DNA of 64,000 nucleotides from Phycisphaerae bacterium (lineage in GTDB: Bacteria > Planctomycetota > Phycisphaerae > Phycisphaerales > UBA1924). Positions within the stretch are counted from its first letter, which is position 1, and the number at the start of each line of letters is the position of its first letter. The DNA lies in the NCBI GenBank assembly GCA_030426605.1, contig JAUHXM010000001.1, positions 62,001 to 126,000 on the forward strand. The letters are read 5' to 3'. Below, in pieces: positions 10,950 through 19,323 of the stretch. Below the pieces are notes generated by a model, which did no database searches, was not told where the DNA came from, and saw only the letters and a list, made by a program, of their open reading frames with translations. Position numbers and translations under genes: made by a program.

Positions 10950-12580
10950 GACGCGGTCCTCATGGGTTCCGCCCCGATCTCCGCCGACGCGTCGTACGCG
11001 AGCGTTGCGCCGTGCACGCGTCCGACCTCGCGGCGCAGGTCCGTCGCCGAGATCGGCACGTTGCCGAGACGCCGCCCCTCGATGCTCGCCGCGCACGCGC
11101 CGAGCAGGCTCGCCGCGAGCACGCTGCCGCCGGACGCGAGCGTGAGCGTCGCCGCCGTGATCAACGCGTCGCCGCACCCCAGCACATCCACCGGGTGCGC
11201 GCCCAGCGCCGGCACGTGCTCCCCACGCAGGCGCGTCGTCCATCGCTCGTCCGGGTCGGCCGGCTCGGGCAGACGCGTGAACCCGACGAGCCCCTCGGCA
11301 CCCATCGTCACGATCGCCGAAGCCGTCTTCGTCTCCTCCAGCAGCTCCCACACGAGGGCGCCCAGGCCGTCCTGATGGTTCCGCGACGCGTCGCGGAGCT
11401 CGCCCTCCGTCGGGCAGATCAGATCGAACCCGCGCATCGACGCGAGCGACGACCGCCGGCCGGACACGTCGCCCGCGAGGATCGCGACCCGGTCGCGCAA
11501 GCGCGGCACGAGCCTCCTGAGCACCGCAGGCGTGAGCAGCCCGATCCCGAAGTCCAGCACGATCGCCGCGTCCGTGTGGATCTCGCCAGCCGCGCCCACC
11601 GCCGTCTCGATCAGCTCGTCCTGCGCGCCCGCGTCGAGCACGACGTTGTCCACCAGGTCGATCTTCGCGACCTTCTGCGACCCGACGAGGTACCGCTGCT
11701 TCTCCGGAAGCGCCGTCTGCGTGCGCACGGCCCGCACGTCCACGCCCTCCGCGACCAGCTTGCGCCGCATCGCGTCCGCCGTCGCGTCGTTCGGCATCGC
11801 CGTCACGAGGATCGGCGCCGCCCCCATCGCCGCGAGATGGCGCGCCGCGATCGCCGCGCCCCCCTCGTACCGCCGGTGCTCCAACGGCCGCAGCGTCAGC
11901 ACCGGGCTCTCGCCCGCGACGTCAGGCCGATCACAGAACACGTACGTGTCCACGATCGCCTCGCCGATCACGATCACACGCTTGCCCCGGAACGACCCGA
12001 TCTGATCGCTCAGCCGCCCGGGCGTGAGCTCGGGATCGTCGAGCAGCGTGCGCAGACGACCGTGCGTCGGATCGACCGAACGCTCGATCGCCTCGATCAA
12101 CGCGGACGAGCTGAACACCACATCGCCCGAGCTGAACACCACGCGCCCGCCCGCGGCCTCCACCGCGTCGCGCTCCGCAATGAACCGCGGGTCGTGGTTC
12201 GACTCGTACTCCCGCCCCTTGATGTAGACGTCCGGCGTCACCGCACGGAGCACACCAAGCGCCGTGGGCTCGTCCGTCACGTGCACCCAGTCCACGAAGT
12301 CGAGGGCCGCGAGGTTGTCCGCCCGCAGTTCCTGCGGGATCAACGGCCGCCCGTCGCCCTTCGTGATCTGCCCGTCGCCCGTCAGCGAGACCAGCAGCAC
12401 GTCCCCCTGGGCCTTGGCGAACCGCAGGTGCCGGATGTGCCCCGGGTGGACGATGTCGAAGCACCCGTGGCACTGCACGACCCGCCGACCCTCGGCCCGA
12501 GCCCGCGAGCGGGCGGCGCGCAAGCCGTCCAACGTCATGATCTTCGCCGAGGATGGCCCGGCGGAATTCGCGTCTGTCAT
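10946..12580 (-). CDS. HldE-like bifunctional nucleotidyltransferase and PfkB kinase, reversed domain order
   Basis: About 544 residues with two catalytic domains. Residues 15-150 are a RfaE-type nucleotidyltransferase: VVQCHGCFDIVHPGHIRHLRFAKAQGD carries the HxGH-type motif, and VYIKGREYE follows. Residues 185-540 are a PfkB/ribokinase-type sugar kinase with GEAIVDTYVF, RYEGGAAIAARHLAAMG and the catalytic VDVLGCGDALI. In E. coli HldE the kinase comes first and the cytidylyltransferase second; here the order is inverted. The likely role is making an ADP- or CDP-activated heptose-like sugar for cell-envelope glycan. Start ATG 12580 (MTDANSAG) is chosen; ATG 12538 is the alternative. The stop overlaps the start of the downstream GT2. 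A TATTGT hexamer at 12646-12651 could be its -10. Confidence 0.9.
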   Translation of the reverse strand: MTDANSAGPSSAKIMTLDGLRAARSRARAEGRRVVQCHGCFDIVHPGHIRHLRFAKAQGDVLLVSLTGDGQITKGDGRPLIPQELRADNLAALDFVDWVHVTDEPTALGVLRAVTPDVYIKGREYESNHDPRFIAERDAVEAAGGRVVFSSGDVVFSSSALIEAIERSVDPTHGRLRTLLDDPELTPGRLSDQIGSFRGKRVIVIGEAIVDTYVFCDRPDVAGESPVLTLRPLEHRRYEGGAAIAARHLAAMGAAPILVTAMPNDATADAMRRKLVAEGVDVRAVRTQTALPEKQRYLVGSQKVAKIDLVDNVVLDAGAQDELIETAVGAAGEIHTDAAIVLDFGIGLLTPAVLRRLVPRLRDRVAILAGDVSGRRSSLASMRGFDLICPTEGELRDASRNHQDGLGALVWELLEETKTASAIVTMGAEGLVGFTRLPEPADPDERWTTRLRGEHVPALGAHPVDVLGCGDALITAATLTLASGGSVLAASLLGACAASIEGRRLGNVPISATDLRREVGRVHGATLAYDASAEIGAEPMRTAS

Positions 12581-12778
12581 CGCCCGGGATATCGGTCGGT
12601 TCACCCGATCCGGCCCACTCACGCCAGCCCCCCACCGCGAGCACCACAATAGGGGGTATGTATCGGGAATCCCCCCCCGGTCGGGCGGATCCCGGCGGTT
12701 CGGCCAAACCCCGGCGCCACCTCTTCCGACGGAGAACGAAGCGGCGCGGAGGCGCCGCGGAAGGACGCCGCCCCGCCC

Positions 12779-13951
12779 ATGCCCCCCGCCGAGACCAACC
12801 TGAACGTCGTGGACGCCGTCGTGCTCTGCCTCCCCGCGGGCGAGACCCTCGCCTCGTGGCACGAAGCCGGCCGGCTCGACCAGCAGCGACCACTGATCGA
12901 GCGGTTCGCACGCTGCGAGCTGGGCGTCGCGATCGTCGCCGACGCCGGACCCGACGTTCCGCTACCCAACCGGACCCGTGCCTTCCCGCGCACGCCGAGC
13001 GTCGGGACGGACGTCACAGACGCGCTGGGCGTGCAGTCCGGCGCACGCGTCGTGACACGGACGATGCAGCTCACCGACGGCGGCGCGAGCGCGCAGATCG
13101 CGGGTGCCGCGCGCGAACGCGGCGCTGAAGCCGCCCGCATCGCGCGCGGCGGGCATATCCATTCCCGGTTCGTGGGCAACCGCGACGGCGCCGAATCCCC
13201 CGCCGCGATCCGCGCGGGTGAGTTCGAGCGGGTGCTCTGCCTCGAATCAGACCTCGTCGTGGGCACGACGGGCAAGATGGTGGACGACCTCGCCTGGCGT
13301 TGGTCGCTGCCCGACGCGGTGTGCCGGGTCATCCCCAACTTTGTGGACGACGAGACGCCGGTCGACGCCGACGCGCCGCGGGAAGCGGGCACCATCCTCG
13401 TCGTGGGCCCGCTGGAGCCGTTCAAGAACACCGACCTGATCGTGCGCGCGATCGGCGCCATGCCCCGCGCCGCACGCGGGTCGTTCACCCTCGAGGTGGT
13501 CGGCGACGGCTCGCAGCGCGACCGGCTCGAATCGCTCGCGGCGGAACTCGGGGTCAACACCCGATTCCTGGGGCGCTTGCCCCACGCCGAGGTGCTCGCG
13601 CGCATGCGGGCCTGCGCGGCCTACGTGCAGGCGAGCTCGTACGAAGGGCACCCCACCGCGCTCATCGAAGCCATGGCCGCCGGCGCGCCCGTCATCGTCG
13701 CGGACACGCCGGGGCTGGGCATCGTCGTGGACAACGGCGTCTCGGGCGTCATCGTCCCGGGCACGCCCGAGTCGATCACGTACGCCCTGTCGGGCGTCCT
13801 GGAAGACGACGGCTGGCGCGAGATGCTCGGGCGCTCCGCCGCCGCCGCGGCGGTGCGGCGCTACGGGATCTCGCGTGTCTTCGACCTCGAGTGCGAAGCG
13901 TGCGCAAGCGCGCTCGAGCACGCGCGCACGCGGAAGCGTCAGGCCGCCTGA
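12779..13951 (+). CDS. family 4 glycosyltransferase
   Basis: GT-B fold glycosyltransferase, 390 residues. The C-terminal Glycos_transf_1 domain (about 200-370) is clear: TILVVGPLEPFKNTDLIVRA, RFLGRLPHAEVLARM and the nucleotide-sugar site YEGHPTALIEAMAAGAPVI with the E-x7-E pair, then GIVVDNGVSGVIV. The N-terminal half is less typical and carries no standard glycine-rich opening. Divergent from the HldE-like gene with 198 nt between, and convergent with the following GT2 gene, overlapping it by 13 nt. Expected to add a sugar to a lipid or surface glycan at the inner membrane. Confidence 0.9.
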   Translation: MPPAETNLNVVDAVVLCLPAGETLASWHEAGRLDQQRPLIERFARCELGVAIVADAGPDVPLPNRTRAFPRTPSVGTDVTDALGVQSGARVVTRTMQLTDGGASAQIAGAARERGAEAARIARGGHIHSRFVGNRDGAESPAAIRAGEFERVLCLESDLVVGTTGKMVDDLAWRWSLPDAVCRVIPNFVDDETPVDADAPREAGTILVVGPLEPFKNTDLIVRAIGAMPRAARGSFTLEVVGDGSQRDRLESLAAELGVNTRFLGRLPHAEVLARMRACAAYVQASSYEGHPTALIEAMAAGAPVIVADTPGLGIVVDNGVSGVIVPGTPESITYALSGVLEDDGWREMLGRSAAAAAVRRYGISRVFDLECEACASALEHARTRKRQAA

Positions 13952-14916
13952 ACGCGCGCCGCTTCTGCCGCCTCGACGAGCCCGGCGTTCCAGTGCCACC
14001 GCTTCAGCGCCAGGTGGTGCTCGTAGAGCATCGTGATCATGCGGCCGTCATCGACCGTGTCCGCGGGCATGCACGCGAGTGCGCAGAACGAGCGTTCGAG
14101 TCGCTCGGCGAGCGCGGCTTCGCGCTCCACGAACGCGCGCGCATACGCGACCGACTCGTCCGATCGCACGTCCCGCCGAAAGAGCGCCCGGGCGAACTTG
14201 GGCACCACGCCGGCGAGCGCGTACGCGTCGCGTCCCATCGAGCGCTCGCGCGCTATGTACCCCTCGGGCTCGTACCGGTGGTCGTGCTGCACGCGGGCCC
14301 CGGGCCGGTAGCGGACCGGCGCGTCGTGCTGGTTGCACGCGCGCCACGCCCATTCGAGGTCCTCGTACGCCGCCCCGGGCAGCGCGTCGCAGAACCCGAG
14401 CCGCGCGATCGCCGCGGGCACCGACAGATTCAGCGTCCACGCGTGCCGGTAGCCCCAATCGCGGCCCGGATCGTCGTCCATCTGGTCGTAGAAGAAGACC
14501 ATCGAGGTCTCGCGGATGAGCCGGTCGAACAGGCGGTCCGGCTCGTGCACGACCCACGGGGCCGACCCGAGGACCATCGCGGGCTCGCCCGACGCGTGGG
14601 CCGCGAGGTGCTGCTCGACGAGGTCGGGCGCTGGGATCACGTCGTCGTTCAGCCAGAGCACCAGCGGCTCGGTCACGCGTCCGAGGATCCGGTTCCGAGT
14701 CGCCGCGGGACCGGCGGGCGTGCCGGGCAGGATCTCGATCGCAAGCCCGGACTGGGCCGCGACATCCGATTCGCCCGCGTCCGGGCCATCCACGCCCACA
14801 AGCACACGGAACCGTGCGTTATCCACAGTCTGTCCAGCCAGCCCGCGCAGGCACGCGCGCAGACGCTCCGGCCGCTCGCGTGTTGGCAGACAGACAGCGA
14901 TCTCGGGTCCTGACAT
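13939..14916 (-). CDS. family 2 glycosyltransferase
   Basis: GT-A type glycosyltransferase of 325 residues. Opening motif PEIAVCLPTRERPERLRACLRGL, then VLVGVDGPD, PAGPAATRNRILG and LWLNDDVIPAPDLV, which supplies the DxD-like metal site. YEDLEWAWR near residue 200 matches the ED(L) acceptor-side motif of GT2 enzymes. ATG 14916 is preferred to the in-frame position 14970, because a run of G bases sits a few nt before it and the GT2 beta strand begins directly. Together with the GT2, HldE-like and GT4 genes before it, it makes a compact glycan-assembly cluster. Divergent from nadA with about 194 nt between. Confidence 0.92.
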   Translation of the reverse strand: MSGPEIAVCLPTRERPERLRACLRGLAGQTVDNARFRVLVGVDGPDAGESDVAAQSGLAIEILPGTPAGPAATRNRILGRVTEPLVLWLNDDVIPAPDLVEQHLAAHASGEPAMVLGSAPWVVHEPDRLFDRLIRETSMVFFYDQMDDDPGRDWGYRHAWTLNLSVPAAIARLGFCDALPGAAYEDLEWAWRACNQHDAPVRYRPGARVQHDHRYEPEGYIARERSMGRDAYALAGVVPKFARALFRRDVRSDESVAYARAFVEREAALAERLERSFCALACMPADTVDDGRMITMLYEHHLALKRWHWNAGLVEAAEAARVQAA

Positions 14917-15099
14917 AAACCCCCCGTTCAGGGCAGCGCTGCGGGGCGGTTCTCCCCGAGTTGTGCTCATCGGCTGGCGGGCGGGTTCGGGCCGAATCCC
15001 GGCGTCGGGGCGGGCTCACGCGCCTCCGGGACCGGTTTGTCCACAAAGTGCCCACGACGTTCGACGGGATGTCAGACTCAGCATCGGACACCGCATCCC

Positions 15100-15105
15100 T
15101 AGGAT
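15100..15105 (+). promoter_or_regulatory. -10-like TAGGAT before nadA
   Basis: TANNNT hexamer exactly 5 nt upstream of the nadA ATG at 15111. The same hexamer and spacing recur before the genes at 39208 and 41172. Confidence 0.5.
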
Positions 15106-15110
15106 CAGGC

Positions 15111-16349
15111 ATGCACTGGCAGCCCGCCTTGCCCGAGATCTACCGCACGCTCGCGTCCGACGAGCTGGCGGCCCGCATCACCGACCGCCGCCAGCGGCTG
15201 GGTGATCGGCTCGTCATCCTTGGGCACCACTACCAAACGGACGCCGTCATCCGCCACGCGGATCTCACGGGCGATTCGCTCAAGCTCTCCCAGCTCGCCG
15301 CGGGCGTCGCGGACGAGAAGCCGGTCGAGCACGTGGTCTTCTGCGGCGTGCACTTCATGGCCGAGACCGCCGACCTGCTCACGCCCGAGCATGTCCAGGT
15401 CCACCTGCCGGACCTCTCGGCCGGGTGCTCGATGGCGGACATGGCGGACTTCGACGACGCGTCGCACGCGTGGGACGTCATGCACGAGGCGCTGGGCAAG
15501 CTCGGGTGGACCGGGCGTGTCGTCCCCGTGACATACGTGAACTCGACGGCGGCGATCAAGGCGTTCGTGGGCGAGCACGGCGGGGCCTGCTGCACGAGCT
15601 CGAACGCCGACCAGGTCTTCGCGTGGGCTCTGGCGGGGGGGACCGAGCCCGCCAAGCCCGGCGAGGACATCAAGCTGCTGTTCTTGCCCGACCAGCATCT
15701 GGGGCGGAACACCGCCGCGGCGTACGGGGTGGACGTCGCGAACGCCGCGCCCGTCTATGACCCCCGCCTGCAACGGCGGGGGGAGCCGCTGGGCGGGATG
15801 ACGCCCGATCAGCTCCTCGACGCCCGCGTCATCCTCTGGGCGGGGCATTGCAGCGTGCACAAGCTCTTCCGGGCGGAGCACTGCGATGCGATCCGGGCGG
15901 CGAACGACGCCCTGCCCGCGGGTGAAACGCCCACCCGCATCCTCGTGCACCCCGAGTGCTCCAAGGACGTCGTGGACCGGGCGGACCTCGCGGGCTCGAC
16001 GGAGTTCATCCTGCGCACGATCGGCGAGGCGCCTGCCGGGTCACGATGGGCGGTCGGGACCGAGCACAACCTCGTGAACCGGCTCGCCAGCAGCGCCCGC
16101 GAGCGCGGCGTGGACGTCCGGATCCTGTCGGACTGCCAGTGCATGTGCACGACGATGTACCGCATCGACGAGCCGCACCTGCTTTGGACGCTCGACGGGC
16201 TGTGCGGCGTGGGCTACGACGCGGGCACGACGGAGGGCCTGCCCGTCGAAGCACGCAACGTCATCCGCGTGCACCCCGAGGTGCGCGGGCCCGCGCTGGA
16301 CGCGGTGCACCGGATGCTGGCCCTCTCCGGCGCCCCGGCGATCGATTGA
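15111..16349 (+). CDS. nadA: quinolinate synthase
   Basis: [4Fe-4S] enzyme that condenses iminoaspartate with DHAP to quinolinate in de novo NAD synthesis. 412 residues, with three similar subdomains. Visible: LGHHYQTDAVIRHAD for substrate binding, the first cluster Cys in LPDLSAGCSMADM, the second in ACCTSSNA, the third in VHPECSKD, plus WAGHCSVH and CMCTTMYRI. Length is longer than the 300-350 of the short forms and closer to the E. coli-type enzymes. ATG 15111 (MHWQPALPEIY) is favoured because TAGGAT lies 5 nt upstream; ATG 15069 would add 14 residues. nadB and nadC are not in the window. Confidence 0.96.
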   Translation: MHWQPALPEIYRTLASDELAARITDRRQRLGDRLVILGHHYQTDAVIRHADLTGDSLKLSQLAAGVADEKPVEHVVFCGVHFMAETADLLTPEHVQVHLPDLSAGCSMADMADFDDASHAWDVMHEALGKLGWTGRVVPVTYVNSTAAIKAFVGEHGGACCTSSNADQVFAWALAGGTEPAKPGEDIKLLFLPDQHLGRNTAAAYGVDVANAAPVYDPRLQRRGEPLGGMTPDQLLDARVILWAGHCSVHKLFRAEHCDAIRAANDALPAGETPTRILVHPECSKDVVDRADLAGSTEFILRTIGEAPAGSRWAVGTEHNLVNRLASSARERGVDVRILSDCQCMCTTMYRIDEPHLLWTLDGLCGVGYDAGTTEGLPVEARNVIRVHPEVRGPALDAVHRMLALSGAPAID

Positions 16350-16411
16350 CGTGATCTGATTTCCGTGCCGCGAGCGCGAGTTCGCGGCTCGGACCAATGG
16401 ATGACTGGGTG

Positions 16412-16849
16412 TCAGGCGCTGACGGACGCGGGGTTAGATTGGCGCGGACGCGGGCGGATCTGATCCGGCGCGGTCTCGTTGACCCGCATGTCGCGTCCGG
16501 CCTCGGCCGGCTTCTTGGGCGCGGGCTCCGGGGTCGCCTCGGGGGTCGCGGACTCGACGGGGCTCGCTTCGAGCTCTTCGCGCATCTTGCGACCGACCTT
16601 GAACTTGACGGTCTTCTTGGCGGGCACCGGGACACGCTCGAGGGTCTTGGGGTTCTGGGCCATCCGAGGGGCTCGGACGGTGACCTCGAAGACGCCGAAA
16701 TCGCGGAACTCCAGGCGGTTGCCCTCGGCCAACTCGTCGATGATCAGGTCCAGAAAGGACTGGATGGTCTTCTTGACCACGACGCGCTTCTGATCGGTCT
16801 CCTCAGCGATGCGATCGACCAGTGCCTTTTTCGTGATCGTCTCTGGCAT
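16412..16849 (-). CDS. HU/IHF-family DNA-binding protein with long Pro/Glu-rich C-terminal tail
   Basis: Nucleoid protein, 145 residues from ATG 16849. Residues 1-94 are a normal HU domain: TITKKALVDRIAEETDQ, the FLDLIIDEL dimer helix, LEFRDFGVFEV, then the beta-arm region with the intercalating Pro (PRMAQNPKTLERV) and VKFKVGRKMRE. Residues 95-145 are an extra low-complexity tail rich in Pro, Glu, Ala and Arg. An in-frame ATG at 16966 would add a 39-residue acidic, Pro-rich head; the HU fold begins so neatly at 16849 that I prefer the short form. An AGGGG sits directly before the ATG. Convergent with nadA. Confidence 0.9.
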   Translation of the reverse strand: MPETITKKALVDRIAEETDQKRVVVKKTIQSFLDLIIDELAEGNRLEFRDFGVFEVTVRAPRMAQNPKTLERVPVPAKKTVKFKVGRKMREELEASPVESATPEATPEPAPKKPAEAGRDMRVNETAPDQIRPRPRQSNPASVSA

Positions 16850-17252
16850 GCCCCTGGGCCCCATCTCTCTCGCGGGCGGCACGGCGGCTGGTTCAGGGGA
16901 CGGTGGGTCGCCTGAATTCGCCTGGTCCGCTGCCTCCGGGTGGTCGTGATTGTCTTGGCCCGACAAACGGCTGGCCGGCCCCCTGCGCTGCCCCGGCGGG
17001 AGGCTCTGGGGGGCAGCCCCGTGTCAGGGGGTCGTGCGGGCCCGAGAACGTCGTCGCCGAGGGACGAGTATCGCAGACACACCCCGCCCGGTCAACGCCC
17101 CTGGGTTGTCGGCGGGTGTTAAAGTCGATCGCTCCACGGACTTGCGTTCGCATGCGTGCCTTGCTACCACCAGCCCCACGACGGCCCATCCCGACCCCCG
17201 ATTGCGGGCCGCTGAGCCCGCCCAGACCCCCCTCAGACCCGCCAGAGACCCC
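16850..17252 (+). other. 403-nt intergenic region between HU gene and arfB
   Basis: Holds the divergent promoters of the HU-like gene and the arfB-tsaB pair. The only candidate I can point to on the plus strand is TTGCGT (17143-17148), 17 nt, then TACCAC (17166-17171), which is weak. The segment next to the HU gene (16850-16966) stays open in the HU frame and might be a translated N-terminal extension. I see no RNA gene, terminator or repeat in it. Confidence 0.35.
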
Positions 17253-17702
17253 ATGCCCGACCCCAGAGACGATCAACCCGACCGCCCGATGATCGAGCTG
17301 CCCGGCGCCGGGCGGGTGCCCGAATCGGCGCTGTCGTTCACCTTCGTCCGCAGCGCCGGGCCGGGCGGGCAGAACGTCAACAAGCGGGCGACGAAGGCGG
17401 TGCTTCGGGTGGATGTCGCGGAGCTCGGGCTCGCCGACGATCAGCGGGCGAGGCTCGTGCAGTTTGCCGGGTCGCTCGCGACGGACGGCGGCGAGCTCGT
17501 CATCAGCGCCGAGGAGACTCGCTCGCAGGAACGCAACCGCGAGGCGTGCCTGCGCAAGCTGGGTGATCTCGTCCGACGCGCGCGCACGCGCCCGAAGTCG
17601 CGCAAGAAGACCAGGCCCAGCAAGGGCGCGGTCCAGCGGCGTATCGACGAGAAGAAGCGGCGCGGACAGATCAAGAAACAACGCCGCGGGCCGATCGATT
17701 GA
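17253..17702 (+). CDS. arfB: alternative ribosome-rescue peptidyl-tRNA hydrolase ArfB (YaeJ)
   Basis: RF1/RF2-like factor that frees stalled ribosomes by hydrolysing peptidyl-tRNA. 149 residues, the normal size. The GGQ motif is in SAGPGGQNVNKRATKAVLR, and the basic C-terminal tail that enters the empty mRNA channel is present (RPKSRKKTRPSKGAVQRR, then KKRRGQIKKQRRG). There is no codon-recognition domain, which separates it from prfA and prfB. ATG 17253 is chosen; ATG 17289 (MIELPGAG) is an alternative and is closer to the E. coli N-terminus. Its stop overlaps the TTG start of tsaB (TTGA), so the two genes are coupled. Confidence 0.95.
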   Translation: MPDPRDDQPDRPMIELPGAGRVPESALSFTFVRSAGPGGQNVNKRATKAVLRVDVAELGLADDQRARLVQFAGSLATDGGELVISAEETRSQERNREACLRKLGDLVRRARTRPKSRKKTRPSKGAVQRRIDEKKRRGQIKKQRRGPID

Positions 17703-18385
17703 GCGCGCGCCGGTTCATCCTGGGGATCGAGACGAGCAACCCGTCGATCGCGGCGGGTGTGGCGCTGGGTGAGGCGTCTGGCGCGGTCGTTGAGACCGAA
17801 CCCGTCGAGGCGGGCACGCGCCGGTCGGACGATCTGATGAGCGCGATCGATCGGGTGTGCGCCCGGGCGGGTGCGACGCCGCGGGACCTGGCGCGGATCG
17901 TCGTGTCGGTCGGGCCCGGGGCGTACACGAGCCTGCGTGTCGCGGTGACGACGGCGCGCGTGCTGGCGGACGTGATCGAGGCGGAGCTGATCGCGGTGCC
18001 CACCTGGGCGTCCGTTGTCCGCGCGACAGAGATTCCGGCGTGGCCCACAGCGGTCTGCCTGGCGAGCAAGGGCGAGACGACGTGCGCGACGGTGCTGGGC
18101 GGGAATGACGACACCGGGGGCGGGCACGTCGTTGTGGACGCAGCTGGCTTCGAGGGATTGGGCGTGCGCTCGATCGTGTGCGATCGGCATCTGCCCGAGA
18201 GGATCCGGGAATGGTCCCAGCGCGCGAGCGTCCCGATCGTTGAGCCCGTGCTCGACGCGGGGACGCTCGTGCGGATGGCGGCGTCGGGCGACGCGGCGTG
18301 CGCGCGGGTGACGCCCGATGCGATCGGGCCGATCTACGCGCGCGAGCCGGACGCGGTGACGCAGTGGCGCGCCCGGCACGGGTGA
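17699..18385 (+). CDS. tsaB: tRNA t6A37 modification protein TsaB
   Basis: Partner of TsaD and TsaE in making threonylcarbamoyladenosine at tRNA position 37. 228 residues. The ASKHA-fold start ILGIETSNPSIAAGV and the signature SVGPGAYTSLRVAVTTARVLAD match TsaB (YeaZ); the C-terminal half is degenerate as is normal for this paralog. The start is a TTG whose first base is inside the arfB stop overlap (TTGA), giving translational coupling. tsaD and tsaE are not in the window. A long palindromic repeat begins 15 nt after the stop. Confidence 0.93.
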   Translation: MSARRFILGIETSNPSIAAGVALGEASGAVVETEPVEAGTRRSDDLMSAIDRVCARAGATPRDLARIVVSVGPGAYTSLRVAVTTARVLADVIEAELIAVPTWASVVRATEIPAWPTAVCLASKGETTCATVLGGNDDTGGGHVVVDAAGFEGLGVRSIVCDRHLPERIREWSQRASVPIVEPVLDAGTLVRMAASGDAACARVTPDAIGPIYAREPDAVTQWRARHG

Positions 18386-18399
18386 GTGCGCGGGCCTGA

Positions 18400-18475
18400 A
18401 CGAGCCGCGGCCGGGAGGGAGCGGTCTTGCGAGCACCGAGCGAATCTGGCCAGCTCCCTCCCGGTTGCGGCTCGT
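18400..18475. repeat. dispersed palindromic repeat, copy 1
   Basis: Inverted repeat with 23-nt arms (18400-18422 and 18453-18475) differing at two positions, around a 30-nt centre. The arms contain GAGCCGCGGCCGGGAGGGAG. A second copy of the same sequence lies at 50988-51063, about 32.5 kb away, also just behind a stop codon. Size and palindromic form resemble REP/BIME-type elements. It may double as a transcription terminator or mRNA end, although there is no T-tract. Confidence 0.8.
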
Positions 18476-18680
18476 ATCGCGTGCGTGCGTTCTCGGACGT
18501 GCATTGGTTGCGCCCCCGCCCGTTGGTGTGTTGAACCGGGCAAGGCGTGCGGCTCAAACCGCCGGTGGGCGTGAAGGTGGGGTATCTGAGGGTCGATACG
18601 ACGGCTGCGGAAACGGCGCCGGTCGCGCGGCTCCCCGATCGTCTTGGGGGGTGCACGGCCGGTCGAGCGCGAGGCACGCC

Positions 18681-19307
18681 ATGGCCGACGAGACCAGCAA
18701 CGAAGACTTGGCGATCAAGAAGATCTTCACGACCGGTGAGGCAGCGAAGGTCTGCAAGGTGAGCCAGCAGACGATCATCCGGTGCTTCGACTCGGGGCGG
18801 CTGGGCGGGTTCCGTGTGCCGGGGTCGAAGTTCCGACGCATCCCGCGTGACGAGCTGATCCGCTTCATGAAGGCGAACGACATCCCCCTCGAATCGATCG
18901 AGGGCGGCACGAAGCGTGTGCTCGTCGTGGACGACGACCCGGAGATCCTCAACCTTTTCACCGACCTGCTCGAGCGTGAGGGCGGGTTTGACGTGAAGAC
19001 CGCGAGCACGGGGTACGACGCGGGGATGCTCACCGAGAGCTTCCGCCCGCACCTGATCGTGCTCGACTACATGCTCCCCGACGTGAACGGGAACATCGTG
19101 TGCGACCGGATCCGGTCGAGCGACCGGGCGGACCAGGTGAAGATCCTGTGCGTCTCGGGCGTGGTGAACCGCGCCGAGGTGGACGAGCTGATCGGGGCCG
19201 GCGCGGACGAGTTCATGCAGAAACCGTTCGACGTGGACGCGTTGATGGCGCGCGTGAACCAGCTGCTGGGGCGTGCGGAGCGTTCGAAGCAGAACGGGAA
19301 GCACTGA
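18681..19307 (+). CDS. response regulator with N-terminal excisionase/MerR-type HTH
   Basis: 208 residues. Residues 14-65 are an excisionase-type winged HTH (FTTGEAAKVCKVSQQTIIRCFDSG, then RRIPRDELIRFM). Residues 78-200 are an intact receiver: acidic pocket D84-D86 in VLVVDDDPEIL, phosphoacceptor D129 in VLDYMLPD, switch Ser in ILCVSGV and K181 in MQKPFD. The usual order (receiver first, DNA binding last) is reversed. It is the first gene of a signalling operon: the HDOD-kinase follows 16 nt after its stop and a degenerate receiver-GAF protein follows that. The kinase is the obvious phosphodonor. DNA targets are unknown. Start ATG 18681 gives a compact protein; upstream sequence is palindrome and GC-rich spacer. 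Confidence 0.92.
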   Translation: MADETSNEDLAIKKIFTTGEAAKVCKVSQQTIIRCFDSGRLGGFRVPGSKFRRIPRDELIRFMKANDIPLESIEGGTKRVLVVDDDPEILNLFTDLLEREGGFDVKTASTGYDAGMLTESFRPHLIVLDYMLPDVNGNIVCDRIRSSDRADQVKILCVSGVVNRAEVDELIGAGADEFMQKPFDVDALMARVNQLLGRAERSKQNGKH

Positions 19308-19323
19308 CGCGGGGGACAGGGTG

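Noticed and set aside
12581..12862. Longer forms of the HldE-like protein
   Set aside because: The segment is Arg/Gly/Trp-rich and contains promoter-like TATTGT; the catalytic fold begins downstream of 12580.
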